Source: Streptomyces sclerotialus (GTDB lineage Bacteria > Actinomycetota > Actinomycetes > Streptomycetales > Streptomycetaceae). From it: DNA of 64,000 nucleotides. Location of the stretch: positions 2,876,501-2,940,500 of the forward strand of contig NZ_JBFOHP010000002.1 of assembly GCF_040907265.1 (NCBI RefSeq), in the 5' to 3' direction. The position numbers and the translations under genes were made by a program. Each line of letters opens with the position of its first letter. Positions within the stretch are counted from its first letter, which is position 1. Positions 6,500 to 14,714 of the stretch are shown here, piece after piece. Under the pieces are notes generated by a model. That model was not told the DNA's origin and made no database searches. It saw nothing but the letters and a program-made list of their open reading frames with translations.

Positions 6500-7278
6500 T
6501 GTCCGAAGCGAACGCCCCCGAGGCGGAGTTCACCCGCGACGAGCTGATGGAGGTCAACGCGGCCCGCGCGCTGGCCGGCGCGAAAACCTGCTTCGTCGGC
6601 ATCGGCCTGCCCAGCACCGCCGCCAACCTGGCCCGCGCCACCGTCAATCCGGGCCTGGTCCTCATCTACGAGTCCGGCACGATCGGTTCCAAGCCGACCG
6701 CGCTGCCGCTCTCGATCGGCGACGGCGAACTGGCCGAGACCGCCGACGCGGTGGTGCCGGTGCCGGAGATGTTCAACTACTGGCTCCAGGGCGGCCGGAT
6801 CGACGTCGGCTTCCTCGGCGCCGCCCAGGTCGACCGGTACGCCAACATCAACACCACCGTCGTCAGCCGCGGCGACGGCAAGCCGGAGGGCCGCCTCCCC
6901 GGCGCGGGCGGCGCGCCCGAGATCGCCGCCAACTGCGGCAAGGTGCTGATGGTGCTGCGCCACTCGACCCGCAACTTCGTCCGCGCCCTGGACTTCGTCA
7001 CCACGCTCGGCCACGGAGCAGGGCCCAAGGACCGGGCCGCGCTGGGCATGCCGGGCGCCGGCCCGGTCGCCGTCATCACCGACCTCGGCGTGCTGCGGCC
7101 CGACCCGGACACCGCCGAACTGGTCCTCACCGAACTGCACCCCGGTGTCACCGTCGAGCAGGTGCGCGAGGCCACCGGCTGGGAGCTGCGGGTCGCGGAC
7201 GAGGTGGGCACCACCGCGCCGCCCACCGCCGAGGAACTGGCCGCGCTGCGGGCGCTCAAGGCCGCAGGGAAGAAGTAG
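6499..7278 (+). CDS. pcaJ: 3-oxoadipate CoA-transferase, subunit B
   Basis: A 259-residue CoA-transferase beta subunit, partner of PcaI. The catalytic glutamate lies in the segment LVLIYESGTIG (about residues 52-62), the family E-S-G motif whose Glu forms the acyl-enzyme intermediate. The N-terminal KTCFVGIGLPSTAANLAR and the later DVGFLGAAQVDRYANINTTV are also diagnostic. Coupled to pcaI by TGATG, with pcaH 9 bases downstream. In the well-known Streptomyces operon order pcaIJFHGBL the thiolase gene pcaF would follow here; it is missing in this window. Confidence 0.9.
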   Translation: MSEANAPEAEFTRDELMEVNAARALAGAKTCFVGIGLPSTAANLARATVNPGLVLIYESGTIGSKPTALPLSIGDGELAETADAVVPVPEMFNYWLQGGRIDVGFLGAAQVDRYANINTTVVSRGDGKPEGRLPGAGGAPEIAANCGKVLMVLRHSTRNFVRALDFVTTLGHGAGPKDRAALGMPGAGPVAVITDLGVLRPDPDTAELVLTELHPGVTVEQVREATGWELRVADEVGTTAPPTAEELAALRALKAAGKK

Positions 7279-7287
7279 GAGACCACC

Positions 7288-8055
7288 ATGGCACTCACCC
7301 AGGCCGACATCGACCGCGAAGTCACCGAGCTCCAGGACGCGTACGACAAGGCACGGGCCGGCGGCGCGCCCGCCGCGCACCACCCGCCGCGGGACTACGC
7401 CCCCTACCGCTCCAGCACGCTGCGCCACCCCAAGCAGCCGCTGGTCGCGGTGCACGGCGACCCGGAGACCGTGGAGCTCTCCGGTCCCGCCTTCGGGCAC
7501 ACCGACGTCACGGACCTCGACAACGACCTCACCAAGCAGCACCACGGCGAGCCGCTCGGCGAGCGGATCACCGTCTCCGGGCGGCTGCTGGACGGCCGCG
7601 GCCGTCCCGTGCGCGGCCAGCTGGTCGAGATCTGGCAGGCCAACGCCTCCGGCCGGTACGCCCACCAGCGCGACCAGCACCCCGCGCCGCTGGACCCCAA
7701 CTTCACCGGTGTCGGGCGCGTGCTGACCGGCGACGACGGCAGCTACTCCTTCACCACCATCAAGCCCGGCGCCTACCCCTGGCGGAACCACACCAACGCC
7801 TGGCGCCCGGCCCACATCCACTTCTCGCTGTTCGGCGACGCGTTCACCCAGCGCCTGGTGACGCAGATGTACTTCCCGAACGACCCGCTCTTCCCGTACG
7901 ACCCGATCCTGCGCTCGGTGACCGACGAGTCCGCCCGGCAGCGGCTGATCGCCGCCTACGACCACGACCTCTCCCAGCCGGAGTTCTCGCTGGGCTACCG
8001 CTGGGACATCGTCCTGGACGGCCCGTCCGCCACCTGGATCGAGGAAGGCCGCTGA
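7288..8055 (+). CDS. pcaH: Protocatechuate 3,4-dioxygenase, beta subunit
   Basis: A 255-residue intradiol ring-cleavage dioxygenase subunit. It opens protocatechuate to 3-carboxy-cis,cis-muconate with non-haem Fe(III). The N-terminal PCDO-specific extension (PRDYAPYRSSTLRHPKQPL) identifies the beta subunit. The iron ligands can be placed in WQANASGRYAHQRD (first Tyr region), GAYPWRNHTNAW (second Tyr) and RPAHIHFSLFG (the two His). The ATG at 7288 has AGGAG about 9 bases upstream. The stop overlaps the pcaG start (TGATG), consistent with equal synthesis of the two subunits. Confidence 0.92.
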   Translation: MALTQADIDREVTELQDAYDKARAGGAPAAHHPPRDYAPYRSSTLRHPKQPLVAVHGDPETVELSGPAFGHTDVTDLDNDLTKQHHGEPLGERITVSGRLLDGRGRPVRGQLVEIWQANASGRYAHQRDQHPAPLDPNFTGVGRVLTGDDGSYSFTTIKPGAYPWRNHTNAWRPAHIHFSLFGDAFTQRLVTQMYFPNDPLFPYDPILRSVTDESARQRLIAAYDHDLSQPEFSLGYRWDIVLDGPSATWIEEGR

Positions 8056-8633
8056 TGACCGAGCAGCACACCCCCGCGCCCGCCCCCACCCCGTCGCACA
8101 CCGTCGGCCCGTTCTACGGGTACGCGCTGCCCTTCCCCGGCGGCGGTGAGATCGCCCCCGCCGGCCACCCGGACACGATCACGCTGCACGGGTACGTGTA
8201 CGACGGTGCCGGTGAGCCGGTACCGGACGCGCTGCTGGAGTTCTGGCAGGCGGACCCCGCGGGCTCGCTCGCCGGGAAACCGGGCTCACTCCGCCGCGAC
8301 CCGGTGACCGGCGGCCACTACGGCCGCAACGGCGTGGACTTCACCGGCTTCGGCCGGGTGCCCACCGACGCCGACGGGCACTACGCGGTCCGTACGCTGC
8401 CGCCGGGCGGCGCCCCGTACGTCTCGGTCTGCGTCTTCGCGCGCGGCCTGCTGCACCACCTCTTCACCCGCGCCTACCTCGCCGAGCCCGCCGGCGACAC
8501 GCTGCTGTCGGGTCTGGAGCCCGCGCGGCGGGAGACTCTTCTCGCCAGGGCCGAGGCGGACAAGCACCGTACGTACCGCTTCGACATCCACCTCCAGGGC
8601 GAGAAGGAGACGGTCTTCCTTGCCTTCGACTGA
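8055..8633 (+). CDS. pcaG: Protocatechuate 3,4-dioxygenase, alpha subunit
   Basis: A 192-residue partner of PcaH. It has the same beta-sandwich fold (GYVYDGAGEPVPDALLEFWQ, then GFGRVPTDADGHYAVRTL) but lacks the His-x-His iron ligands, as expected of the alpha subunit, which contributes to the active-site cleft. The opening SHTVGPFYGYALPF is the usual alpha-subunit start. It overlaps pcaH (TGATG) upstream and the TTG-started pcaB by 14 bases downstream. Confidence 0.92.
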   Translation: MTEQHTPAPAPTPSHTVGPFYGYALPFPGGGEIAPAGHPDTITLHGYVYDGAGEPVPDALLEFWQADPAGSLAGKPGSLRRDPVTGGHYGRNGVDFTGFGRVPTDADGHYAVRTLPPGGAPYVSVCVFARGLLHHLFTRAYLAEPAGDTLLSGLEPARRETLLARAEADKHRTYRFDIHLQGEKETVFLAFD

Positions 8634-10041
8634 TCCGACCGGGGGACCGGCCACCGGCCCGGACGACGTGGGGCTGCTGGCCCCCGTCCGGGCCGGTTCG
8701 GCGGCCGAGGCCGCGACCGGGGACGCCGCGTTCCTCCAGGCCATGCTGGACGCGGAGGCCGCGCTCACCCGGGCACAGGCCGCGCTCGGCGAGGCCCCGG
8801 CGGCCGCGGCCGAGGCCGTGACGGCGGCGGCCGACGTGCGCCGGTTCGACGCGCGCGACCTGGCGCTGCGCGCCCGCTCCGGCGGCAACCCGGTGATCCC
8901 GCTGGTCGCGGACCTCACCGCGGCCGTGAAGGAGAGCGCGCCGGACGCCGCCCCGTACGTCCACCGGGGCGCCACCAGCCAGGACGTCTGGGACACCGCC
9001 GCGATGCTGGTCGCGTCGCGGACGGTGGCCCTGGTGCTGGCCGACCTCGCCCGGACGGCGGACGCGCTGTACGGGCTGGCGGACGCGCACCGCGGCACGG
9101 TCATGCCGGGCCGTACCCTCACCCAGCACGCCGTGCCGACCACCTTCGGGCTGAAGGCGGCGGGCTGGCGGACGCTGGTCCTGGACGCGTACGAGCGGCT
9201 GGCCGCGGTCCGGCTGCCGGTCCAGCTGGGCGGTGCCGCGGGCACGCTGGCCGCGTTCGGCGCGCTGTCGGAGACGTTCACGCCCGAGGACGGGCCCCGG
9301 CTGATCGCCGCGTACGCGGCCGAGGCCGGGCTCGCCGAGCCGGACCTCCCCTGGCACACGCTGCGCACGCCCGTCGCCGACCTGGCGTCGGCGCTCGCGT
9401 TCGCCACCGGCGCGCTCGGCAAGATCGCCGCTGATGTGCTGGTGCTCTCCCGTACCGAGTGCGGCGAGGTCGCCGAGGGCAGCGGCGGGGGCTCGTCCGC
9501 GATGCCGCACAAGGCCAACCCGGTACGCGCGACGCTGCTCGCCGCGGCGGCGCGGCAGGCACCCGGCCTGGCCGGGACCGTGCTGGGCTCGCTCGCCGCC
9601 GAGGACGAACGCCCGGCCGGGGCCTGGCACGCCGAGTGGCAGCCGCTGCGCGAGCTGCTGCGGCTGGCCGGCGGCGCCGCCGAGCAGGCCGCCGGGCTCG
9701 CCGCCGGCCTGCGCGTCTTCCCGGACCGGATGCGCGCGAACCTGATGCGGACCAAGGGCCTGATGGCCGCCGAGCGGCTGTCCGCCGTGCTCGCGCCCGC
9801 GCTCGGGCGGCAGGCGGCCAAGGCCGCGCTGACCCGCGCCTCCCGCACCGCCGTCGAGGAGGACCGCACGCTGGCCGAGGTGCTGCGGGCCGACCCGGAG
9901 GTGGCCGGTGCGCTGCCCCCGGAGGAGCTGACCGCACTGGCCGACCCGGCCGCGTACACCGGCTCCGCCGCCGTCCTCACCGACCGGGCACTGCGCCGGC
10001 CCGGCCCGCCCGTGCCACCGCCGTCCGCGGCCGGCGCCTGA
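8620..10041 (+). CDS. pcaB: 3-carboxy-cis,cis-muconate cycloisomerase
   Basis: A 473-residue member of the fumarase/aspartase superfamily. It lactonises 3-carboxymuconate to 4-carboxymuconolactone. The superfamily signature GSSAMPHKANPVRA lies at about residues 290-303, and YVHRGATSQDVWDTA and LTQHAVPTTFGLKAAGW are the other two conserved blocks. The start is a TTG at 8620 inside the end of pcaG, with AAGGAGA at 8604-8610 nine bases upstream; no ATG/GTG nearby fits as well. The C terminus ends in a Pro/Ala-rich tail after the last helix. Confidence 0.9.
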   Translation: MPSTDPTGGPATGPDDVGLLAPVRAGSAAEAATGDAAFLQAMLDAEAALTRAQAALGEAPAAAAEAVTAAADVRRFDARDLALRARSGGNPVIPLVADLTAAVKESAPDAAPYVHRGATSQDVWDTAAMLVASRTVALVLADLARTADALYGLADAHRGTVMPGRTLTQHAVPTTFGLKAAGWRTLVLDAYERLAAVRLPVQLGGAAGTLAAFGALSETFTPEDGPRLIAAYAAEAGLAEPDLPWHTLRTPVADLASALAFATGALGKIAADVLVLSRTECGEVAEGSGGGSSAMPHKANPVRATLLAAAARQAPGLAGTVLGSLAAEDERPAGAWHAEWQPLRELLRLAGGAAEQAAGLAAGLRVFPDRMRANLMRTKGLMAAERLSAVLAPALGRQAAKAALTRASRTAVEEDRTLAEVLRADPEVAGALPPEELTALADPAAYTGSAAVLTDRALRRPGPPVPPPSAAGA

Positions 10042-10103
10042 CAGCCGCCCCGCCGGGCACCCGCTCCCCACCCGTACCCGTCACTCCCCCGAGGAGGTCC
10101 CCC

Positions 10104-11279
10104 ATGGCCGAGCTCCCCCACCACCGACTCGACGGACCGCAGGACGCGCCGCCGCTGATCCTCGGTCCGTCCCTCGGCACCTCGCTCGACGTCTGGGAGC
10201 CGCAGCTGGCCGCCCTGACGCGTACCCACCGTGTGCTGCGCTGGGACCTGCCGGGGCACGGCGGTTCGGCGGCCGGGCTGGTGCCCGCCGAGGCAGCCGT
10301 GGACGACCTCGCCCGGCTCGTGCTGGGGCTGGCCGACAAGCAGGGCTGGGACACCTTCGCGTACGCCGGGATCTCCATCGGCGGCGCGATCGGCCTGACG
10401 CTGGCGGCCGGCCACCCCGAGCGGCTGACCCGGCTGGCCGTGGTGTGCTCCTCGGCCCACTTCGGCGGCCCGGACACCTGGCAGGAGCGGGCCGCGCAGG
10501 TCCGCGAGGACGGCACGGAGGCGATGGCGGCCGGCCGCCCGGGCACCTGGTTCGCGCCCGAGTTCGCCGCGACGCCGCGCGGCCAGGCCCTCATCAAGGA
10601 CCTCCTCGACACCGACCCGGCCGGGTACGCCGCCTGCTGCGAGGCGCTGGCCTCGTACGACATCCGGGACCGGCTCGCCGGGATCACCGTGCCCACGCTG
10701 GTCGTCGCGGGCCGCGAGGACCCGGCGACGCCGCCCGCGCACGCCCGGGAGATCGCCGACGGCATTCCCGGCGCGAGCCTGACCGAGGTCGCGGGCGCCT
10801 ACCACCTCGCGGGCGTGGACCGGCCAGGGCCGGTGACCGCCGCGCTCGCCGCGCACTTCGCGACCGCTGCGGACGCGGACGCCAGGCCGGAGGAGGCACC
10901 GGCCGACGACGCGGGCCGCCGCGCCGCCGGCATGGCCGTCCGCCGGGCCGTCCTCGGTGATCTGCACGTGGACCGGGCCGAGGCGAAGAAGACCCGGTTC
11001 ACCGCCCGCTTCCAGGACTTCATCACCCGGTACGCCTGGGGCGAGATCTGGACCGGCGGCACGCTGGACCGCCGCACCCGCAGCTGCATCACGCTGACCG
11101 CGCTGATCGCCCACGGCCACCACTCCGAATTCGCCATGCACGTACGGGCCGCGGTACGCAACGGCCTCACCCCCGAGGAGATCGGCGAGGTACTCCTGCA
11201 GAGCGGCGTCTACTGCGGCGTCCCCGCCGCCAACACCGCCTTCGGCATCGCCCAGGAGGTACTGGCCGAGCTGGAGTGA
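10104..11279 (+). CDS. pcaL: Fused 3-oxoadipate enol-lactonase / 4-carboxymuconolactone decarboxylase
   Basis: A 391-residue bifunctional enzyme covering the two steps after PcaB. Residues 1 to about 262 are an alpha/beta hydrolase (PcaD-like) with the nucleophile elbow GISIGGAIG near residue 92, an Asp in VVAGREDPATPP and the His in GAYHLAGVDRP. After an Ala/Asp/Glu-rich linker, residues about 270-391 form a carboxymuconolactone decarboxylase (PcaC-like) domain with RTRSCITLTALIAHGH, EFAMHVRAAVRNGL and YCGVPAANTAFGIA. This fusion is the usual arrangement in Streptomyces and Rhodococcus. GAGGAGG eight to ten bases before the ATG is a strong ribosome-binding site. Last gene of the operon. Confidence 0.93.
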   Translation: MAELPHHRLDGPQDAPPLILGPSLGTSLDVWEPQLAALTRTHRVLRWDLPGHGGSAAGLVPAEAAVDDLARLVLGLADKQGWDTFAYAGISIGGAIGLTLAAGHPERLTRLAVVCSSAHFGGPDTWQERAAQVREDGTEAMAAGRPGTWFAPEFAATPRGQALIKDLLDTDPAGYAACCEALASYDIRDRLAGITVPTLVVAGREDPATPPAHAREIADGIPGASLTEVAGAYHLAGVDRPGPVTAALAAHFATAADADARPEEAPADDAGRRAAGMAVRRAVLGDLHVDRAEAKKTRFTARFQDFITRYAWGEIWTGGTLDRRTRSCITLTALIAHGHHSEFAMHVRAAVRNGLTPEEIGEVLLQSGVYCGVPAANTAFGIAQEVLAELE

Positions 11280-11419
11280 CCTGCGCGGCGGGGGTGCGTA
11301 CGCCCCGTCCGGAATGATCCCCCGCGCGTTTCATGTGGGTGTCATGCGTGCATCACACCGGTGCGGCAGAGTGGTCGCCGCACCGGGTCGATCATCGACG
11401 AGCGCTGGGGGCATCAGGC

Positions 11420-12688
11420 ATGACGGACTTCGGCAGACGGCGGCTGTTGGCGGCCGGCGGCGGTATCGCGCTCACCGGCGCCCTGGCGTCCTGTGGCTCC
11501 AACACCGGCCGGGGCGGCGGGGCTTCGGGCCCGGCGTTGAGCCAGTGGTACCACCAGTACGGTGAGCCCGGCACCGAGCAGGCGGTGAAACGGTACGCCG
11601 ATGCGTACGACAAGGCCGACGTCACCGTCCAGTGGCGGCCCGGCGACTACGACCGGCAGACCGCCGCGGCCCTGCTGACCGACTCGGGCCCGGACGTCTT
11701 CGAGGTCAACGGCCCGACGCTGGACCAGATCCGCGGCGGCCAGGTGGTCGACCTGACCGACCAGGTCGCGCCCGCCAAGGACGACTTCAACCAGGCCGTG
11801 CTCGCGCCGAAGATCTGGCAGGACAAGATCTGGGCCGTCCCCCAGGTCGTCGACATGCAGCTGCTCTACTACCGCAAGAGCATGCTCGAGGACGCCGGGG
11901 TGCAGCCGCCCCGCACACTCGAGGAACTGGTCGACGCCGCCCGCGAGCTGACCGCCAAGGGCCGGAAGGACAAGGTCAAGGGGCTGTTCCTGGGGAACGA
12001 CGGCGGCGCGGGCGCCCTCGGCGGCACCCCGCTGTACGCCGCCGGCCTCTCGGTCGTCACCGAGGACGGCAAGGTCGGCTTCGACGACCCGGCGGCGGCC
12101 CGCACGCTCGGGAAGATCCACGAGCTGTACGCCGACAAGTCCCTGCTCCTCGGCGCGCCCGCCGACTGGTCCGACCCGGCCGCCTTCACGCAGGGCCTGA
12201 CCGCCATGCAGTGGTCGGGGCTGTGGGCGCTCCCGCAGGTGAAGAAGGCGCTGGGGGACGACTTCGGGGTGCTGCCGTTTCCGGCGGACGGCCCGGGCGG
12301 CAAGGTCGCGGTGCCGGTCGGCGCGTACGGCTCGGCGGTGAGCGCGCGCGGCAAGCACAAGAAGGAGGCCGCGGAGTTCGCGAAGTGGCTGTGGGTCGAC
12401 CGCACGGACTACCAGCGGGACTTCGCGCTGTCGTACGGCTTCCACATCCCGGCCCGGATCTCCCTCGCCAAGAAGGCGAAGGAGCTGCGGTCCGGCGCGG
12501 CGGCCGACGCCGTCGCGTACGCCACGGACCACGGCTACGCCGAACCGCTGCTCTGGACCACCGCCTCGAAGACCGCCTATCAGGACGCGCTCAGCCGCAT
12601 CATCAAGAACGGCGCGAACCCGGAGTCGGAGCTGACGGCGGTCGTACGGAAGACCGGCACCGAGCTGGACCGGGTCAGGAAGAAGTGA
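11420..12688 (+). CDS. ABC transporter sugar-type solute-binding lipoprotein
   Basis: A 422-residue extracellular binding protein (SBP family 1). The N terminus has a twin-arginine motif (GRRRLLAAGG) followed by a hydrophobic stretch and the lipobox ALASC, so it is probably exported by Tat and lipidated at Cys24. The mature part has the usual family landmarks (PDVFEVNGPTLDQIRGG, WAVPQVVDMQLLYYRK and KEAAEFAKWLW). The ATG at 11420 is preceded only by a weak GGGG. It starts a three-gene importer operon with no ATPase gene; in Streptomyces such systems share the MsiK ATPase. Likely substrate is an oligosaccharide or sugar derivative, not determinable from sequence. Confidence 0.85.
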   Translation: MTDFGRRRLLAAGGGIALTGALASCGSNTGRGGGASGPALSQWYHQYGEPGTEQAVKRYADAYDKADVTVQWRPGDYDRQTAAALLTDSGPDVFEVNGPTLDQIRGGQVVDLTDQVAPAKDDFNQAVLAPKIWQDKIWAVPQVVDMQLLYYRKSMLEDAGVQPPRTLEELVDAARELTAKGRKDKVKGLFLGNDGGAGALGGTPLYAAGLSVVTEDGKVGFDDPAAARTLGKIHELYADKSLLLGAPADWSDPAAFTQGLTAMQWSGLWALPQVKKALGDDFGVLPFPADGPGGKVAVPVGAYGSAVSARGKHKKEAAEFAKWLWVDRTDYQRDFALSYGFHIPARISLAKKAKELRSGAAADAVAYATDHGYAEPLLWTTASKTAYQDALSRIIKNGANPESELTAVVRKTGTELDRVRKK

Positions 12689-13599
12689 TCCGCACGCTGC
12701 TGGGCGCCCAGAACCGCAACCTGTGGTTCTGGGTGTTCGTCGGCCCGTTCGCGGTCGGGCTGGCCCTGTTCACGTACGTACCGCTGCTCTGGAGCGTCTG
12801 GCTCAGCTTCTTCGACGCGCACAACACCGTCACCCCGACGCGCTTCGTCGGGCTGGACAACTACCTCGCGATGCTGGGCGACGGCGCGTTCCTCAGCAGC
12901 CTGGGGACGTTCCTGCTGTTCTCGGCGTTCATCGTGCCCGCGACGTACGTGCTGTCGCTGGGGCTGGCCCTGATGGTGAACCGGGTGCGCATCGCGCAGG
13001 CGTTCTTCCGGTCGGTCTTCTTCCTGCCGACCGCGTGCAGCTACGTCGTCGCCTCGCTGGTGTGGAAGCTGTCGATCTTCAACGGGGTGCGGTTCGGGCT
13101 GGCCAACACGGTGCTGGGGTGGTTCGGCGCCGATCAGACGGCATGGCTGTCGTCGACCGACCCGCCGTGGTACTGGCTGGTCATCGTCACCGTACGGCTC
13201 TGGCTCCAGGCCGGCTTCTACATGATCCTCTTCCTGGCCGGGCTGCAGCGGATCTCGCCCCGGCTGTACGAGGCGGCCGCGGTGGACGGCGCGAAGCCCG
13301 GCTGGCAGACGTTCCGGCACATCACCTTCCCGCAGCTGCGGGCGACTTCGGTGGCCGTCGTCCTGCTCCTCGTCATCAATGCCTTCCAGGCCTTCGACGA
13401 GTTCTACAACCTGCTCTCCGACTCCCGCGGTTACCCGCCGTACGCCCGGCCGCCGCTGGTCTACCTGTACTACATCGCGCTCGGCAGCGAGCAGAACCTC
13501 GGGCTCGGCAGCGCGGGCGCGGTGATCCTCGCGCTGATCATCGCGGTGGCGACCATCGTCCAGGCCCGCTGGTTCGGGCTGGGCCGCAAGGAGGACTGA
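12685..13599 (+). CDS. ABC transporter permease, MalF type
   Basis: A 304-residue six-helix inner-membrane subunit. The N terminus holds TM1 (WVFVGPFAVGLALFTYVPLL), and the cytoplasmic EAA loop reads YEAAAVDGAKPGWQTFRHIT, which docks with the shared ATPase. The start is GTG 12685, overlapping the stop of the binding-protein gene (GTGA), and the next permease follows three bases after the stop. It pairs with the MalG-type subunit at 13603. Confidence 0.88.
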   Translation: MIRTLLGAQNRNLWFWVFVGPFAVGLALFTYVPLLWSVWLSFFDAHNTVTPTRFVGLDNYLAMLGDGAFLSSLGTFLLFSAFIVPATYVLSLGLALMVNRVRIAQAFFRSVFFLPTACSYVVASLVWKLSIFNGVRFGLANTVLGWFGADQTAWLSSTDPPWYWLVIVTVRLWLQAGFYMILFLAGLQRISPRLYEAAAVDGAKPGWQTFRHITFPQLRATSVAVVLLLVINAFQAFDEFYNLLSDSRGYPPYARPPLVYLYYIALGSEQNLGLGSAGAVILALIIAVATIVQARWFGLGRKED

Positions 13600-13602
13600 C
13601 CG

Positions 13603-14439
13603 GTGGACCAGGCACTCATCCGGGCGGGCCGGGCCCTGCGGCTGGCCCTGCTGCTCGTCCTCGCGCTGCTGTTCCTGATCCCGTTCTACCTGCTGCTGCG
13701 CAACGGGCTGGCGACCGAGGCCGACATCACGGCGCCGGACTGGACGTTCTTCCCGCGCTCCCTCCAGTGGGACAACGTCGGCGAGCTGTTCGCGGACCCG
13801 AACCTCCCCATGGCGCGGGCGCTGCTCAACTCCTCGGTGATCGCGGTGGCCACGACGCTGGGCACGCTGCTGCTCGCCTCGCTCGCCGGGTACGGTCTGG
13901 CCCGCATCCCGTACCGGCACGCGAACGCGGTGTTCTACGCGATCCTCGGCACGCTCATGGTCCCGGCGGCGGTCACCTTCGTGCCCAGCTTCGTCCTGGT
14001 TTCTTCCCTCGGCTGGATCTCGACCCTGCGCGGCCTGATCATCCCCACCCTTTTCTCCGCGTTCGCGTGCTTCGTCTTCCGGCAGTACTTCCTCGGCTTC
14101 CCGCGCGAGCTGGAGGACGCGGCGCGGGTGGACGGGCTGGGGTACTGGCGGACGTACTGGCGGGTGGTGGTGCCGAACTCGCGGCCGGTGTTCGCCGCGG
14201 TCGGCACGATCGTCTTCATCGGGGCGTGGAACGCCTTCCTGTGGCCGCTGGTGATCGGCCAGGACCGGGAGGCGTGGACGGTGCAGGTGGCGCTGTCCAC
14301 GTTCACCACCGCGCAGAACGTCAACCTGCACGAGCTGTTCCTCGCGGCCGCGGTCTCGATCCTGCCGCTGGTCCTGGTCTTCTTCCTGCTCCAGCGGTAC
14401 ATCGTCGCCGGAGTGGAGCGGACCGGCATCGACGACTGA
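13603..14439 (+). CDS. ABC transporter permease, MalG type
   Basis: A 278-residue second permease subunit. TM1 is LALLLVLALLFLIPFYLLLR, and the EAA loop is LEDAARVDGLGYWRTYWRVV near residue 170. The start is GTG at 13603. No ATPase, regulator or hydrolase gene follows: the operon ends here, and a new promoter for the cysteine-leader ORF begins at 14450. Confidence 0.88.
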   Translation: MDQALIRAGRALRLALLLVLALLFLIPFYLLLRNGLATEADITAPDWTFFPRSLQWDNVGELFADPNLPMARALLNSSVIAVATTLGTLLLASLAGYGLARIPYRHANAVFYAILGTLMVPAAVTFVPSFVLVSSLGWISTLRGLIIPTLFSAFACFVFRQYFLGFPRELEDAARVDGLGYWRTYWRVVVPNSRPVFAAVGTIVFIGAWNAFLWPLVIGQDREAWTVQVALSTFTTAQNVNLHELFLAAAVSILPLVLVFFLLQRYIVAGVERTGIDD

Positions 14440-14449
14440 GCCGGGCCTG

Positions 14450-14477
14450 GTGACGCCCGGCGCTGGCCTGGTACGGT
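14450..14477 (+). promoter_or_regulatory. Putative sigma-HrdB-type promoter of the leader ORF and TauD gene
   Basis: GTGACG (14450-14455) and TACGGT (14472-14477) are separated by 16 bases. The expected start point is within a base or two of the ATG at 14484, which would make the leader ORF leaderless. Confidence 0.5.
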
Positions 14478-14483
14478 GCGAAC

Positions 14484-14618
14484 ATGATGGCGCTTACACC
14501 TTCCCGTGTGCGGGAGCCGCAGGACTGCGGCCCCCACGGTGAGTGCGCGCCCCGCGGCCTGAGCTTCCTGCGCCGCCGCGGCCGGGTGGGGTCTCCCCCG
14601 GCCTGCGCCTGTCGCTGA
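14484..14618 (+). CDS. Candidate cysteine-codon leader peptide upstream of a TauD-family gene
   Basis: A 44-codon ORF beginning ATGATG and ending in the codons Cys-Ala-Cys-Arg-stop (14604-14618). Two further Cys codons lie in QDCGPHGEC. A promoter-like element places the transcription start at or next to the ATG. A hairpin with 7-bp arms GGCCGGG (14580-14586) and CCCGGCC (14597-14603) lies directly before the terminal Cys codons, so a ribosome stalled there for lack of Cys-tRNA would keep it melted. Leaderless upstream ORFs with Cys codons that control sulfur genes are known from mycobacteria. The downstream gene belongs to the TauD family, which includes sulfonate-releasing enzymes. The role is inferred; I do not recognise the peptide itself. 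Confidence 0.45.
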   Translation: MMALTPSRVREPQDCGPHGECAPRGLSFLRRRGRVGSPPACACR

Positions 14619-14714
14619 CGTTCCACAGCACCGGCATCACCTACGCCCCTGCCCGCTGACCGGGCCCTGGGCGTGTTTCTCGCTTTCGCGTTCCCTGTCC
14701 CCCTAGGAGGACCA

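Noticed and set aside
8286-11141. 951-codon open frame on the minus strand
   Set aside because: It is the GC-frame shadow of pcaG, pcaB and pcaL, whose protein families are clear; its translation is Arg/Ala/Gly-rich with no recognisable domain.
12580-14331. 583-codon open frame antisense to the ABC permeases
   Set aside because: Shadow frame; the plus-strand permeases have the expected membrane pattern and EAA loops.
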